DNA from: an uncultured Veillonella sp.
GTDB lineage: Bacteria > Bacillota > Negativicutes > Veillonellales > Veillonellaceae
Length of the DNA: 9,422 nt
Direction of reading: 5' to 3'
Assembly: GCA_900556785.1 (NCBI GenBank)
Contig: USQK01000062.1
Coordinates: 1-9,422, forward strand
A program made the position numbers and the translations under genes. The notes below the pieces were generated by a model. That model searched no databases. It had not been told where the DNA came from and saw nothing but the letters and a program-made list of their open reading frames with translations. Positions within the stretch are counted from its first letter, which is position 1. Each line of letters opens with the position of its first letter. This document shows positions 1-4,482 of the stretch, piece by piece.

Positions 1-46
1 TCTAGAAGATTAGCAAAGGCTGGACCCATTTAGAGGCCTCAAGTTC

Positions 47-75
47 AATATAGTGATGTCCATAATAAAAGTAAA
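47..75 (-). promoter_or_regulatory. Putative leftward promoter within R1 copy 1
   Basis: On the minus strand TTTACT (70-75) and TATATT (47-52) are separated by 17 bp. Both boxes and the spacing are kept in the R1 copies at 1768-1796 and 3604-3632. That conservation, and the position ahead of the toxin ORF in the complete module, suggest a toxin-type mRNA promoter. No start site is known. Confidence 0.5.
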
Positions 76-81
76 TAGATT

Positions 82-125
82 AGAGGTTCCTAATAGTCAC
101 CTAGGTGACCAATAGGAACCTCTTT
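82..125. terminator. Bidirectional hairpin terminator of R1 copy 1
   Basis: AGAGGTTCCTA (82-92) pairs perfectly with TAGGAACCTCT (113-123), and GTCAC/GTGAC form an inner stem. T-rich DNA follows on the plus strand (ctttcgtttt). Related hairpins occur at 1805, 3641 and 4401. It probably isolates the module from the secreted-protein gene that starts just downstream. Confidence 0.75.
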
Positions 126-141
126 CGTTTTGTAATTATTT

Positions 142-170
142 TTATCGTTATTTTCTTATTATGTTACAAT
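142..170 (+). promoter_or_regulatory. Promoter of the two-domain secreted protein gene
   Basis: An extended -10 element TGTTACAAT (162-170) has a weak -35 TTATCG (142-147) at 17 bp spacing. The same TGTTACAAT precedes the paralogous gene (3718-3726) and the acidic-protein gene (8148-8156). A GGAGAG ribosome binding site follows at 193-198. Confidence 0.55.
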
Positions 171-204
171 ACAGTTAATATTACTATTTTATGGAGAGAT
201 GTAT

Positions 205-1416
205 ATGTTAAAACGATTATTACTAAGTGCTGTAATATTAAGCGCTGTTAGTGTTTCAAGTTATGCTGTTGATGTGAATATTCCTGGTGCAGATCCAAGT
301 ATTCCTAAGGATGTGTATGTACAGGGGGTATATAGTACTGAAAAGATTAAGAATGCTTATGATGTAGAAACTAGAAAGATAATAGATTCGATTATATCGA
401 AAAAGGGAATACCTAAAGGGTTTGGTACTGCTGTTAATGATGATGAAGTTGAATCCTTTAAAAATGATTTATATTCTATCAAGCGTCGTCAATTTGACGG
501 TAATACAATTGTGAATTTATATAATAATGATGGTGGACTATCAGTTACACTTCCATTTAGTGCAATACAGAAAGAGGCTATAACTGATTTTCCTAATTCA
601 AATGCTCATTATTTAGTAGAATCCCCAATGATTGCTGCAGGTATTATTGAAAATAAAATACCAAATACTACTGATAAAACTGATGTTGTTGTAAAATATG
701 ACGGTCTAAGTAAAAGTTACTTTAGAATGACAACCCTTAGCGGATCTGTTGAGATGGATATTATTGGTTTAAAAATTGAGTTGAGTGAACATCCAAATCA
801 AGAGTATAATGTTATTCTTTATCCGCGTGCAACGAAGCTAGTCACATCCAATGATATTAATAGAATAATGGCTAATTATGTAGTGCCATCAATCTATTCG
901 CTTCAAGATCTAGATGGTTATAGCAAGGTTGAGACGTATAAAACATATTCCTTTAGGGTTCCTAAAACAGCTGTAAAAGCAAAGAATATAAATGAAAAAC
1001 TGGATGGAGTAACTTTTACAATTGATAAAGATATAAATCAACAAATTCGTATTGAACCTAATAATGAAACTGAAAAAGGTTTATTTAGTACAGTTGATGA
1101 AATTCGTATATTAAATAAGATTGATAATAAGTCGGCAGAGCTTTTTGGTATCCCTGGAGCAAAAATGATAACTAAGGGGCTCCATACTTATGTTTGGAAT
1201 GATGGCATACCAGGGTTATTACTTGATCTTGAGTTAGATAATCAACAGGGGATATTGATGTTTATTACTTATGATGAAAACCATAAGTATGTAAATACAA
1301 TCCAATACCCGCTAGATAATGGTGTATATAGTAAAGCGCAATTACGTAAATTAATTACTGATGTAAAATTATTGTCTACTGGCAATCTATATGCAGGTGA
1401 TGTTTGGATTATTTAG
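205..1416 (+). CDS. Secreted protein of unknown function, two repeated domains
   Basis: A 403-residue protein with a signal peptide: MLKR, then a hydrophobic stretch, with likely cleavage after A21 (SSYA|VD). I chose the ATG at 205 because GGAGAG (193-198) touches the in-frame ATG at 199 but sits 6 nt from this one. I recognise no known family. The sequence shows an internal duplication: residues ~110-226 (SVTLPFSAI ... NDINRIMANY) resemble ~248-388 (YSFRVPKTAV ... SKAQLRKLITDV). Both resemble the single-domain protein at 3766-4362 (YQFRVLKNAI ... RIEQLRQMIMDAQ). No transmembrane segment follows the signal, there is no lipobox, and no catalytic motif is evident, so it is probably exported as a soluble or envelope-associated protein. 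It is likely monocistronic, bounded by hairpins on both sides. Confidence 0.85.
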   Translation: MLKRLLLSAVILSAVSVSSYAVDVNIPGADPSIPKDVYVQGVYSTEKIKNAYDVETRKIIDSIISKKGIPKGFGTAVNDDEVESFKNDLYSIKRRQFDGNTIVNLYNNDGGLSVTLPFSAIQKEAITDFPNSNAHYLVESPMIAAGIIENKIPNTTDKTDVVVKYDGLSKSYFRMTTLSGSVEMDIIGLKIELSEHPNQEYNVILYPRATKLVTSNDINRIMANYVVPSIYSLQDLDGYSKVETYKTYSFRVPKTAVKAKNINEKLDGVTFTIDKDINQQIRIEPNNETEKGLFSTVDEIRILNKIDNKSAELFGIPGAKMITKGLHTYVWNDGIPGLLLDLELDNQQGILMFITYDENHKYVNTIQYPLDNGVYSKAQLRKLITDVKLLSTGNLYAGDVWII

Positions 1417-1441
1417 TTAAAACTGTCTATAAATGAAATAA

Positions 1442-1468
1442 GGAAAGAAATCCTTGGATTCCTTTCCC
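1442..1468. terminator. Bidirectional terminator between secreted-protein gene and toxin mRNA
   Basis: GGAAAG (1442-1447) pairs with CTTTCC (1462-1467) and AATCC (1449-1453) with GGATT (1456-1460). On the minus strand it is followed by TTATTTCATTT, so it best serves to end the leftward toxin mRNA. It can also end the rightward 205-1416 transcript. Confidence 0.6.
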
Positions 1469-1478
1469 TGTTTAGATA

Positions 1479-1487
1479 TGATATAAT
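1479..1487 (+). promoter_or_regulatory. Extended -10 promoter of antisense RNA, copy A
   Basis: TGATATAAT is a perfect TGn-TATAAT extended -10 element. The -35 region is poor, as is usual for extended -10 promoters. It is exactly conserved at 3429-3437. The predicted start is near 1495. Confidence 0.65.
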
Positions 1488-1494
1488 TTATATC

Positions 1495-1585
1495 AAAGTG
1501 AGGCATAAATGGTTTCGACGCCAGACTTCGCTTCTAGATTTATTGAATTGAAGAAACGGTCTGACTTCTATGTCGGGCCTTTTTT
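1495..1585 (+). ncRNA. Putative antisense antitoxin RNA, type I TA system (copy A)
   Basis: A ~91 nt transcript is predicted from the extended -10 promoter to the T6 run at 1580-1585. It carries no convincing ORF. CAGAC/GTCTG and CTTC/GAAG can form an interrupted central stem, and GGCATA (1502-1507) can pair with TATGTC (1569-1574). The toxin ORF (1626-1703, minus) converges on it, and the toxin mRNA's own terminator lies beyond it at 1442-1468. The RNA would therefore be wholly complementary to the toxin mRNA 3' untranslated region, the arrangement known for txpA/RatA-type systems. The function is inferred; the promoter, U-run and repeat conservation are seen directly. A cis leader is less likely, because no plus-strand gene follows for nearly 2 kb. 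Confidence 0.6.
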
Positions 1586-1603
1586 CATGCCGCTATTAGA
1601 AAG

Positions 1604-1618
1604 CTAGCTTTTAGCTAG
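1604..1618 (-). terminator. Short hairpin just after the toxin stop
   Basis: On the minus strand CTAGCT and AGCTAG flank an AAA loop, followed by CTTTCTAATA. The tail is only weakly U-rich, so it may be a stability element or a partial terminator. The stronger toxin terminator is at 1442-1468. Confidence 0.35.
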
Positions 1619-1625
1619 AGGTCAA

Positions 1626-1703
1626 TCACTTTGCTGCCATGATAATGGTCGCCACAAGTATGCCAAAGGAAATCATCAACGATAACACTTTGAATGTACT
1701 CAT
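1626..1703 (-). CDS. Small hydrophobic holin-like toxin (type I TA)
   Basis: A 25-codon ORF beginning MSTFKVLSLMISFG and ending IIMAAK. It is one membrane-spanning helix with a short N-terminal polar cap. The MSxFxxLSLMISFG opening is the hallmark of the putative holin-like toxins of Firmicutes (TxpA/BsrG-like small membrane toxins), recognised here from memory and by eye. GGTGAT ends about 4 nt upstream of the ATG and can act as a ribosome binding site. A promoter in R1 (1768-1796) would give a ~58 nt leader. A hairpin CTAGCT/AGCTAG follows the stop at 1604-1618. Such toxins insert into the cell's own membrane when expressed above their RNA antitoxin. The ORF is slightly shorter than typical members (about 30 residues), so loss of a charged C-terminus, and of activity, is possible. 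Confidence 0.7.
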   Translation of the reverse strand: MSTFKVLSLMISFGILVATIIMAAK

Positions 1704-1767
1704 ATTGATCACCGCCAATCCTCGAGTTGATTAGCAAAGGCTGGACCCATTTAGAGGCTTCAAGTTC

Positions 1768-1796
1768 AATATAGTGCCGTCAATAATAAAAGTAAA
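1768..1796 (-). promoter_or_regulatory. Toxin mRNA promoter
   Basis: On the minus strand TTTACT (1791-1796) and TATATT (1768-1773) are 17 bp apart, giving a predicted start near 1761. The arrangement is kept in the other R1 copies, while the surrounding bases vary somewhat. Confidence 0.55.
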
Positions 1797-1804
1797 TAGA
1801 TTAA

Positions 1805-1846
1805 AGGTTCCTAATAGTCACCTGGGTGACCAATAGGAACCTCTTT
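1805..1846. terminator. Bidirectional terminator shared by MFS gene and R1 copy A
   Basis: AGGTTCCTA (1805-1813) pairs with TAGGAACCT (1834-1842), with an inner GTCAC/GTGAC stem. T-rich tracts follow on both strands. It lies ~75 bp past the stop of the leftward MFS gene and shields the toxin promoter from read-through. Confidence 0.7.
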
Positions 1847-1918
1847 AGATTTGTAATTAATTTGGGGGATTTTGGTTGTGATAATTCATTTACAATTTTA
1901 TAGTACTAGAATTAAGTA

Positions 1919-3130
1919 TCAGTTATGTAGTCCTCGTTTGCCGTATATTTTTAAGATTATAGCAATAATTGTATTTAATACGAATAGAAGAGCAAAGCAT
2001 ACTAAGGCTGTAGTATAGCCATATCCTGCTTCGTGAAAGTATGATACGAGCATGGGCCCAACGATACCTGCTAATCCCCAAGCGGTTAGAATGCGGCCGT
2101 GAATAGTGGAGAGTTGGCGTATGCCATAGAGGTCTGCGAGATATGCCGGCATACAGGCGAATCCACCGCCATAGCAGGTGATAATGAGAAGAATTAAAAC
2201 TTGGAATGTTAAAGCATTATTGGTTTCGGCAAGTACGTAGAATGCGATGATTTGTATAATAAAGAATAGTATGTAAGTTTGTGCACGGCCAAAGTAGTCG
2301 GAGATAGTAGACCACGCAATGCGACCTCCACCATTGAAGATACCGATAATACCAACTAGTGATGCAGCTGCTGCAGGTGTCATACCAATGGTTTCTTGTG
2401 CCATAGGGGACGCTAAGGATAGAAGCCCTATACCACAGGTAATATTAATAAAGAAAATCCACCAAAGGGCACCAAATTGCCAAGTTTTCATAGCATCATT
2501 GGCTAGCATGCCGTGGTTATGAACGTACATAGTGGATTTATCTTTCGCAGTTCGAGGTGGTTGTTTTGGTTGAGGTGCTTTCAAATAGAGAGAAGAGGCG
2601 CCCATAACCACTAGATAGATTACGCCGAGGATAATGAAGTTATTTACTAATCCAACTTGAGCTACGAGGAATTGCATAAGTGGTCCTGCAATGAGTGAAG
2701 CAAATCCAAAGCCCATAATGGCTAATCCTGTGGCAAATCCTGGGCGATTTGGAAAGTATTTTACGAGCGTAGAAACTGGTGTTATATAACCAATACCTAG
2801 TCCGATACCACCGATGATACCATAGAAAAGATAGAGTAAGGTGAGATTATGTATGCTAAGTGCATAGGCTGTACCTAATAGGCCTGCCACCCAGAATAAC
2901 ATTGAAAGAAGTCCGCTTTTCTTAGGACCTATTTTTTCTGCAAAAGATCCTAAAAAGCCTGCAGATAATCCAAGCATCAGAATAGCTAAGGAGAAGGTCC
3001 ATGTTGTTTGAGACATAGTAAAGCCCATATCTGCCATGATAGGTCGTGTAAGCACGCTCCATGCATACACACTACCGATGGATATATGCAGACCAATGGC
3101 TGCTAGAGCAATAAGCCAACGATTTCTCAT
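1919..3130 (-). CDS. OFA-family MFS transporter (oxalate/formate antiporter-like)
   Basis: A 403-residue polytopic permease of the major facilitator superfamily, with about 12 membrane helices and a hydrophilic central loop at ~184-218. The N-terminal GSVYAWSVL (19-27) is typical of the oxalate/formate antiporter (OFA) family. The TM2-TM3 loop GSFAEKIGPKKSG (61-73) is a variant of the MFS motif A, with E in place of the usual D. OFA members exchange small carboxylates such as oxalate, formate or pyruvate; the substrate cannot be read from sequence. AAAGGAG lies 7 nt before the ATG. The upstream leader holds a ZTP riboswitch and terminator (3197-3299), which ties expression to 10-formyl-THF status and makes formate a reasonable substrate guess. 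It is transcribed alone and ends at the R1 hairpin. Confidence 0.88.
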   Translation of the reverse strand: MRNRWLIALAAIGLHISIGSVYAWSVLTRPIMADMGFTMSQTTWTFSLAILMLGLSAGFLGSFAEKIGPKKSGLLSMLFWVAGLLGTAYALSIHNLTLLYLFYGIIGGIGLGIGYITPVSTLVKYFPNRPGFATGLAIMGFGFASLIAGPLMQFLVAQVGLVNNFIILGVIYLVVMGASSLYLKAPQPKQPPRTAKDKSTMYVHNHGMLANDAMKTWQFGALWWIFFINITCGIGLLSLASPMAQETIGMTPAAAASLVGIIGIFNGGGRIAWSTISDYFGRAQTYILFFIIQIIAFYVLAETNNALTFQVLILLIITCYGGGFACMPAYLADLYGIRQLSTIHGRILTAWGLAGIVGPMLVSYFHEAGYGYTTALVCFALLFVLNTIIAIILKIYGKRGLHN

Positions 3131-3196
3131 AAGAAAACTCCTTTCATATAGGTGAAATGATTAAAAATTTATATAGCATATTTGCTATGAGAGAAC

Positions 3197-3235
3197 AAAA
3201 AAAGACCGTCTGAACAAAAGCTTGCCCAGACGGTC
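3197..3235 (-). terminator. Intrinsic terminator of the riboswitch leader
   Basis: On the minus strand GACCGTCTG (3227-3235) pairs perfectly with CAGACGGTC (3204-3212), followed by seven U (3197-3203). It lies before the transporter start, so it is an attenuator. Its 5' arm overlaps the conserved CCGTCTGGGC of the aptamer, so ligand binding should block it and switch the gene on. Confidence 0.85.
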
Positions 3236-3299
3236 GGCTAATCACACGATGTGCGCTACTGTGCATGTAGTCAATTCTACGAATCCGTCAGCCCAGTAG
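3224..3299 (-). ncRNA. ZTP (pfl) riboswitch aptamer
   Basis: Minus-strand reading gives P1 CTACTG/CAGTAG (3294-3299 with 3256-3261), with the P2 hairpin GTAG/CTAC (3277-3280 with 3267-3270) inside. The asymmetric internal loop contains GGCTGACGG. A linker then leads to a small hairpin CACA/TGTG (3243-3253) and the 3' block AGCCGACCGTCTGGGC. CCGTCTGGGC matches the CCGNCUGGGC signature I recall for ZTP riboswitches. GGCT (3290-3293) can pair with AGCC (3236-3239), as expected for the pseudoknot joining the two subdomains. The class senses ZTP/ZMP, which accumulates when 10-formyl-tetrahydrofolate is short, and usually turns on purine and one-carbon genes. Overlap with the terminator indicates a transcriptional on-switch. 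Confidence 0.8.
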
Positions 3300-3311
3300 T
3301 AATATGGTATC

Positions 3312-3341
3312 AGTATATCAATTGATACTATATCTTGTCGA
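3312..3341 (-). promoter_or_regulatory. Promoter of the riboswitch-transporter unit
   Basis: On the minus strand TCGACA (3336-3341) and TATACT (3312-3317) are 18 bp apart, and transcription would start a few bases before the P1 stem. A perfect 12 bp palindrome TATCAATTGATA (3316-3327) overlaps the -10 and spacer and could be an operator, though this is unproven. Confidence 0.55.
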
Positions 3342-3390
3342 TGATATAAGTCACTATCGTATGCACCATAAACATTTGTAATTGAAAATA

Positions 3391-3420
3391 GGGAAAGAAA
3401 TCCTTTGATTCCTTTCCCTA
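3391..3420. terminator. Bidirectional hairpin of R2 copy B
   Basis: GGGAAAG pairs with CTTTCCC, with an imperfect inner stem (AATCC against TGATT). TATTTTCAATT follows on the minus strand. It would stop leftward transcription from the R1 copy B promoter before it reaches the transporter promoter. Confidence 0.55.
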
Positions 3421-3428
3421 TTTAGATA

Positions 3429-3437
3429 TGATATAAT
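3429..3437 (+). promoter_or_regulatory. Extended -10 promoter of antisense RNA, copy B
   Basis: TGATATAAT is identical to copy A, together with ~35 bp of flanking sequence on its downstream side. The predicted start is near 3445. Conservation despite loss of the toxin suggests the RNA is still made. Confidence 0.6.
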
Positions 3438-3444
3438 TTATATC

Positions 3445-3534
3445 AAAGTGAGGCATAAATGGTTTGGACGCCAGACTTCGCTTCTAGTAAGTAAAATTGA
3501 AGAAACGGTCTGACTTCTATGTCGGGCCTTTTTT
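3445..3534 (+). ncRNA. Orphan antitoxin-like RNA (copy B)
   Basis: This ~90 nt RNA unit is equivalent to 1495-1585, with the same CAGAC/GTCTG and CTTC/GAAG stem segments and a terminal run of six U. The apical loop differs (TAAGTAAA in place of ATTTATTG), and a C-to-G change sits in GGTTTNGACG. No toxin ORF lies opposite it. It may be a relic, or an RNA acting in trans on related toxin mRNAs, for which the extensive identity with copy A would suffice. Confidence 0.55.
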
Positions 3535-3603
3535 CATACCTTCCTTCACCGCCAATCTCTAGAAGATTAGCAAAGGCTGGACCCATTTAGAGGCCTCAAG
3601 TTC

Positions 3604-3632
3604 AATATAGTGATGTCCATAATAAAAGTAAA
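3604..3632 (-). promoter_or_regulatory. Leftward promoter in R1 copy B (toxin lost)
   Basis: TTTACT (3627-3632) and TATATT (3604-3609) on the minus strand are 17 bp apart, as in the other copies. It would now transcribe only the antisense side of the orphan RNA. Confidence 0.45.
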
Positions 3633-3638
3633 TAGATT

Positions 3639-3682
3639 AGAGGTTCCTAATAGTCACCTAGGTGACCAATAGGAACCTTTTT
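3639..3682. terminator. Hairpin terminator of R1 copy B
   Basis: AGGTTCCTA (3641-3649) pairs with TAGGAACCT (3670-3678), with an inner GTCAC/GTGAC stem, followed by TTTTTCGTTTT on the plus strand. Confidence 0.75.
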
Positions 3683-3717
3683 CGTTTTGTAACTATTATA
3701 ATGGAATAGATTAATTA

Positions 3718-3726
3718 TGTTACAAT
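3718..3726 (+). promoter_or_regulatory. Promoter of the single-domain secreted protein gene
   Basis: The extended -10 TGTTACAAT lies within ATTATGTTACAATACA, which is shared with the promoter of the paralogue at 155-173. No good -35 is visible. Confidence 0.5.
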
Positions 3727-3765
3727 ACAAATAAGATAATAGTTTTTAGGGAGAGGTAGACTCAT

Positions 3766-4362
3766 ATGAAACGTTGTATTACATTAATAAGCTTAAGTTT
3801 GTGTTTAGCCGTACCTATGCTTTCACAAGCTAGCGATATAAAGCCTGTTATGCATGTTACGAATGTACATAATGGTCAATATGATGCGGCATTAGATGCT
3901 ATTACAGATACAAAGTTTTATGGACCGTATCAATTCCGAGTATTAAAGAATGCTATCGAAACACAGGGTGAAACGAAGGACATTGATGGTAGGGCGTTTA
4001 GAACCTCTGATGGGGTATTTATGCATGTAAAGGCTAGATCGATTGATAATGGTAGTGCATCCTTAGATAAAGAGGTTAAGAAGATTATTGAAGATAGAAC
4101 GGTTCCTGAACCTACCGTAAAGATGGTATTGCCTGTTAAGCATGATGTAATAGAGGTCAATAATGATGGTGTGCGTAGTTTGCTAGCCGAATTTATGTAT
4201 GGCTGGCCATTACATAATAGGACGGATATGGTATTAGTTACAGCTTATGAAGATACTCGTTACTATTATAATTTGCAGTTTTATAGAGACAAGCTACCTG
4301 AAGGTATTCGCATTGAGCAGTTGCGCCAAATGATTATGGATGCGCAGTTCAGTTATAAATAA
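3766..4362 (+). CDS. Secreted protein of unknown function, single domain
   Basis: A 198-residue protein with a clear signal peptide (MKRC, hydrophobic core, likely cleavage after A22 in SQA|SD). GGGAGAGG lies 9 nt before the ATG. Its body is a single copy of the domain found twice in 205-1416. It shares a YxFRVxKxA strand near residue 52, a block near 130-170 (NNDG...LVTAYEDTRYYYNLQFY) matching the paralogue's NDGIPG...MFITYDENHKYVNTIQYP, and a C-terminal helix RIEQLRQMIMDAQ. I recognise no family. It is a monocistronic unit between R1 copy B and the terminator at 4401. Shared promoter, upstream repeat and sequence say it arose by duplication of a gene-plus-R1 block. Confidence 0.85.
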   Translation: MKRCITLISLSLCLAVPMLSQASDIKPVMHVTNVHNGQYDAALDAITDTKFYGPYQFRVLKNAIETQGETKDIDGRAFRTSDGVFMHVKARSIDNGSASLDKEVKKIIEDRTVPEPTVKMVLPVKHDVIEVNNDGVRSLLAEFMYGWPLHNRTDMVLVTAYEDTRYYYNLQFYRDKLPEGIRIEQLRQMIMDAQFSYK

Positions 4363-4398
4363 GTGATATCTAATTAGCACAATATAGTTATAAATAAA

Positions 4399-4444
4399 AG
4401 AGGTTCCTAATGGTCACAGTAGTGACTTATAGGAACCTCTTTTA
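4399..4444. terminator. Bidirectional terminator between convergent genes
   Basis: AGAGGTTCCTA (4399-4409) pairs with TAGGAACCTCT (4430-4440), with an inner GTCAC/GTGAC stem, and has U-runs on both strands. It uses the same stem sequence as the R1 hairpins but without the rest of R1. It ends both the secreted-protein gene and the leftward ThrE-type gene. Confidence 0.85.
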
Positions 4445-4482
4445 TAATGCTTTAATTTACATGAATTTGATATAAGGTTATA

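Larger units (their letters stand above)
1..135 (-). repeat. R1 repeat, copy 1 (cut by the window edge)
   Basis: This stretch is nearly identical to 3558-3692 and closely similar to 1721-1858. Read on the minus strand it holds a conserved promoter and an untranslated leader, followed in the copy at 1626-1858 by a small toxin ORF. Read on the plus strand it ends in a strong hairpin. By analogy, the toxin part of this copy would lie to the left of the window or be lost. The near identity among copies indicates recent duplication or gene conversion. Confidence 0.85.
1441..1587 (+). repeat. R2 repeat, copy A
   Basis: This ~147 bp block is repeated almost exactly at 3390-3538. It contains, in order, a bidirectional hairpin, an extended -10 promoter, a ~90 nt RNA unit and a U-run. 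Differences between copies are few and cluster in the apical loop of the RNA hairpin. It forms the antitoxin half of the toxin-antitoxin module that continues to 1858. Confidence 0.85.
1710..1858 (-). repeat. R1 repeat, copy A (toxin promoter and leader)
   Basis: Shared with 1-135 and 3547-3692: the leader beginning with the CACCGCCAATC motif, the promoter boxes, and the AGGTTCCTA hairpin. This copy is the most diverged of the three good ones (for example CCGTCAAT in place of ATGTCCAT, and CTGG in place of CTAG at the hairpin tip). It is also the only one visibly attached to a toxin ORF. Confidence 0.8.
3390..3538 (+). repeat. R2 repeat, copy B
   Basis: Near-identical to 1441-1587 over hairpin, promoter, RNA and U-run. 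Here it is followed after only ~10 bp by R1 copy B, so the ~120 bp that carries the toxin ORF in copy A is missing. The junction ACCTTCCTTCACCGCC marks the deletion or replacement. Confidence 0.85.
3547..3692 (-). repeat. R1 repeat, copy B
   Basis: Bases 3558-3692 match 1-135 with very few changes and sit in the same place, just upstream of a secreted-protein gene. The leftward promoter boxes are intact, but the downstream toxin ORF is absent. Confidence 0.85.

Noticed and set aside
1511..1522. GGTTTCGACGCC in R2, reminiscent of the GGATTCGACG start of tmRNA
   Set aside because: No tRNA-like acceptor, tag reading frame or 3' TPsiC arm follows, and the unit is only ~90 nt.
1495..1585. R2 RNA as a riboswitch or leader for a downstream plus-strand gene
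   Set aside because: Copy A is followed by opposite-strand genes, and both copies end in a U-run and are separated from any plus-strand ORF by the R1 hairpin.
2319..2522. 67-codon plus-strand ORF
   Set aside because: Antisense to the MFS transporter, with no start signals; explained by the codon pattern of the real gene.
3515..3532. Six-codon minus-strand ORF MKKGPT preceded by AAGGAAGG
   Set aside because: It was created where the toxin was lost and the leader was joined to R2. It is too short to call a gene, and in copy A the same codons have no ribosome binding site.
1..3692. Insertion sequence or transposon made of the R1/R2 repeats
   Set aside because: No transposase, no terminal inverted repeats and no target duplications could be found around the copies.
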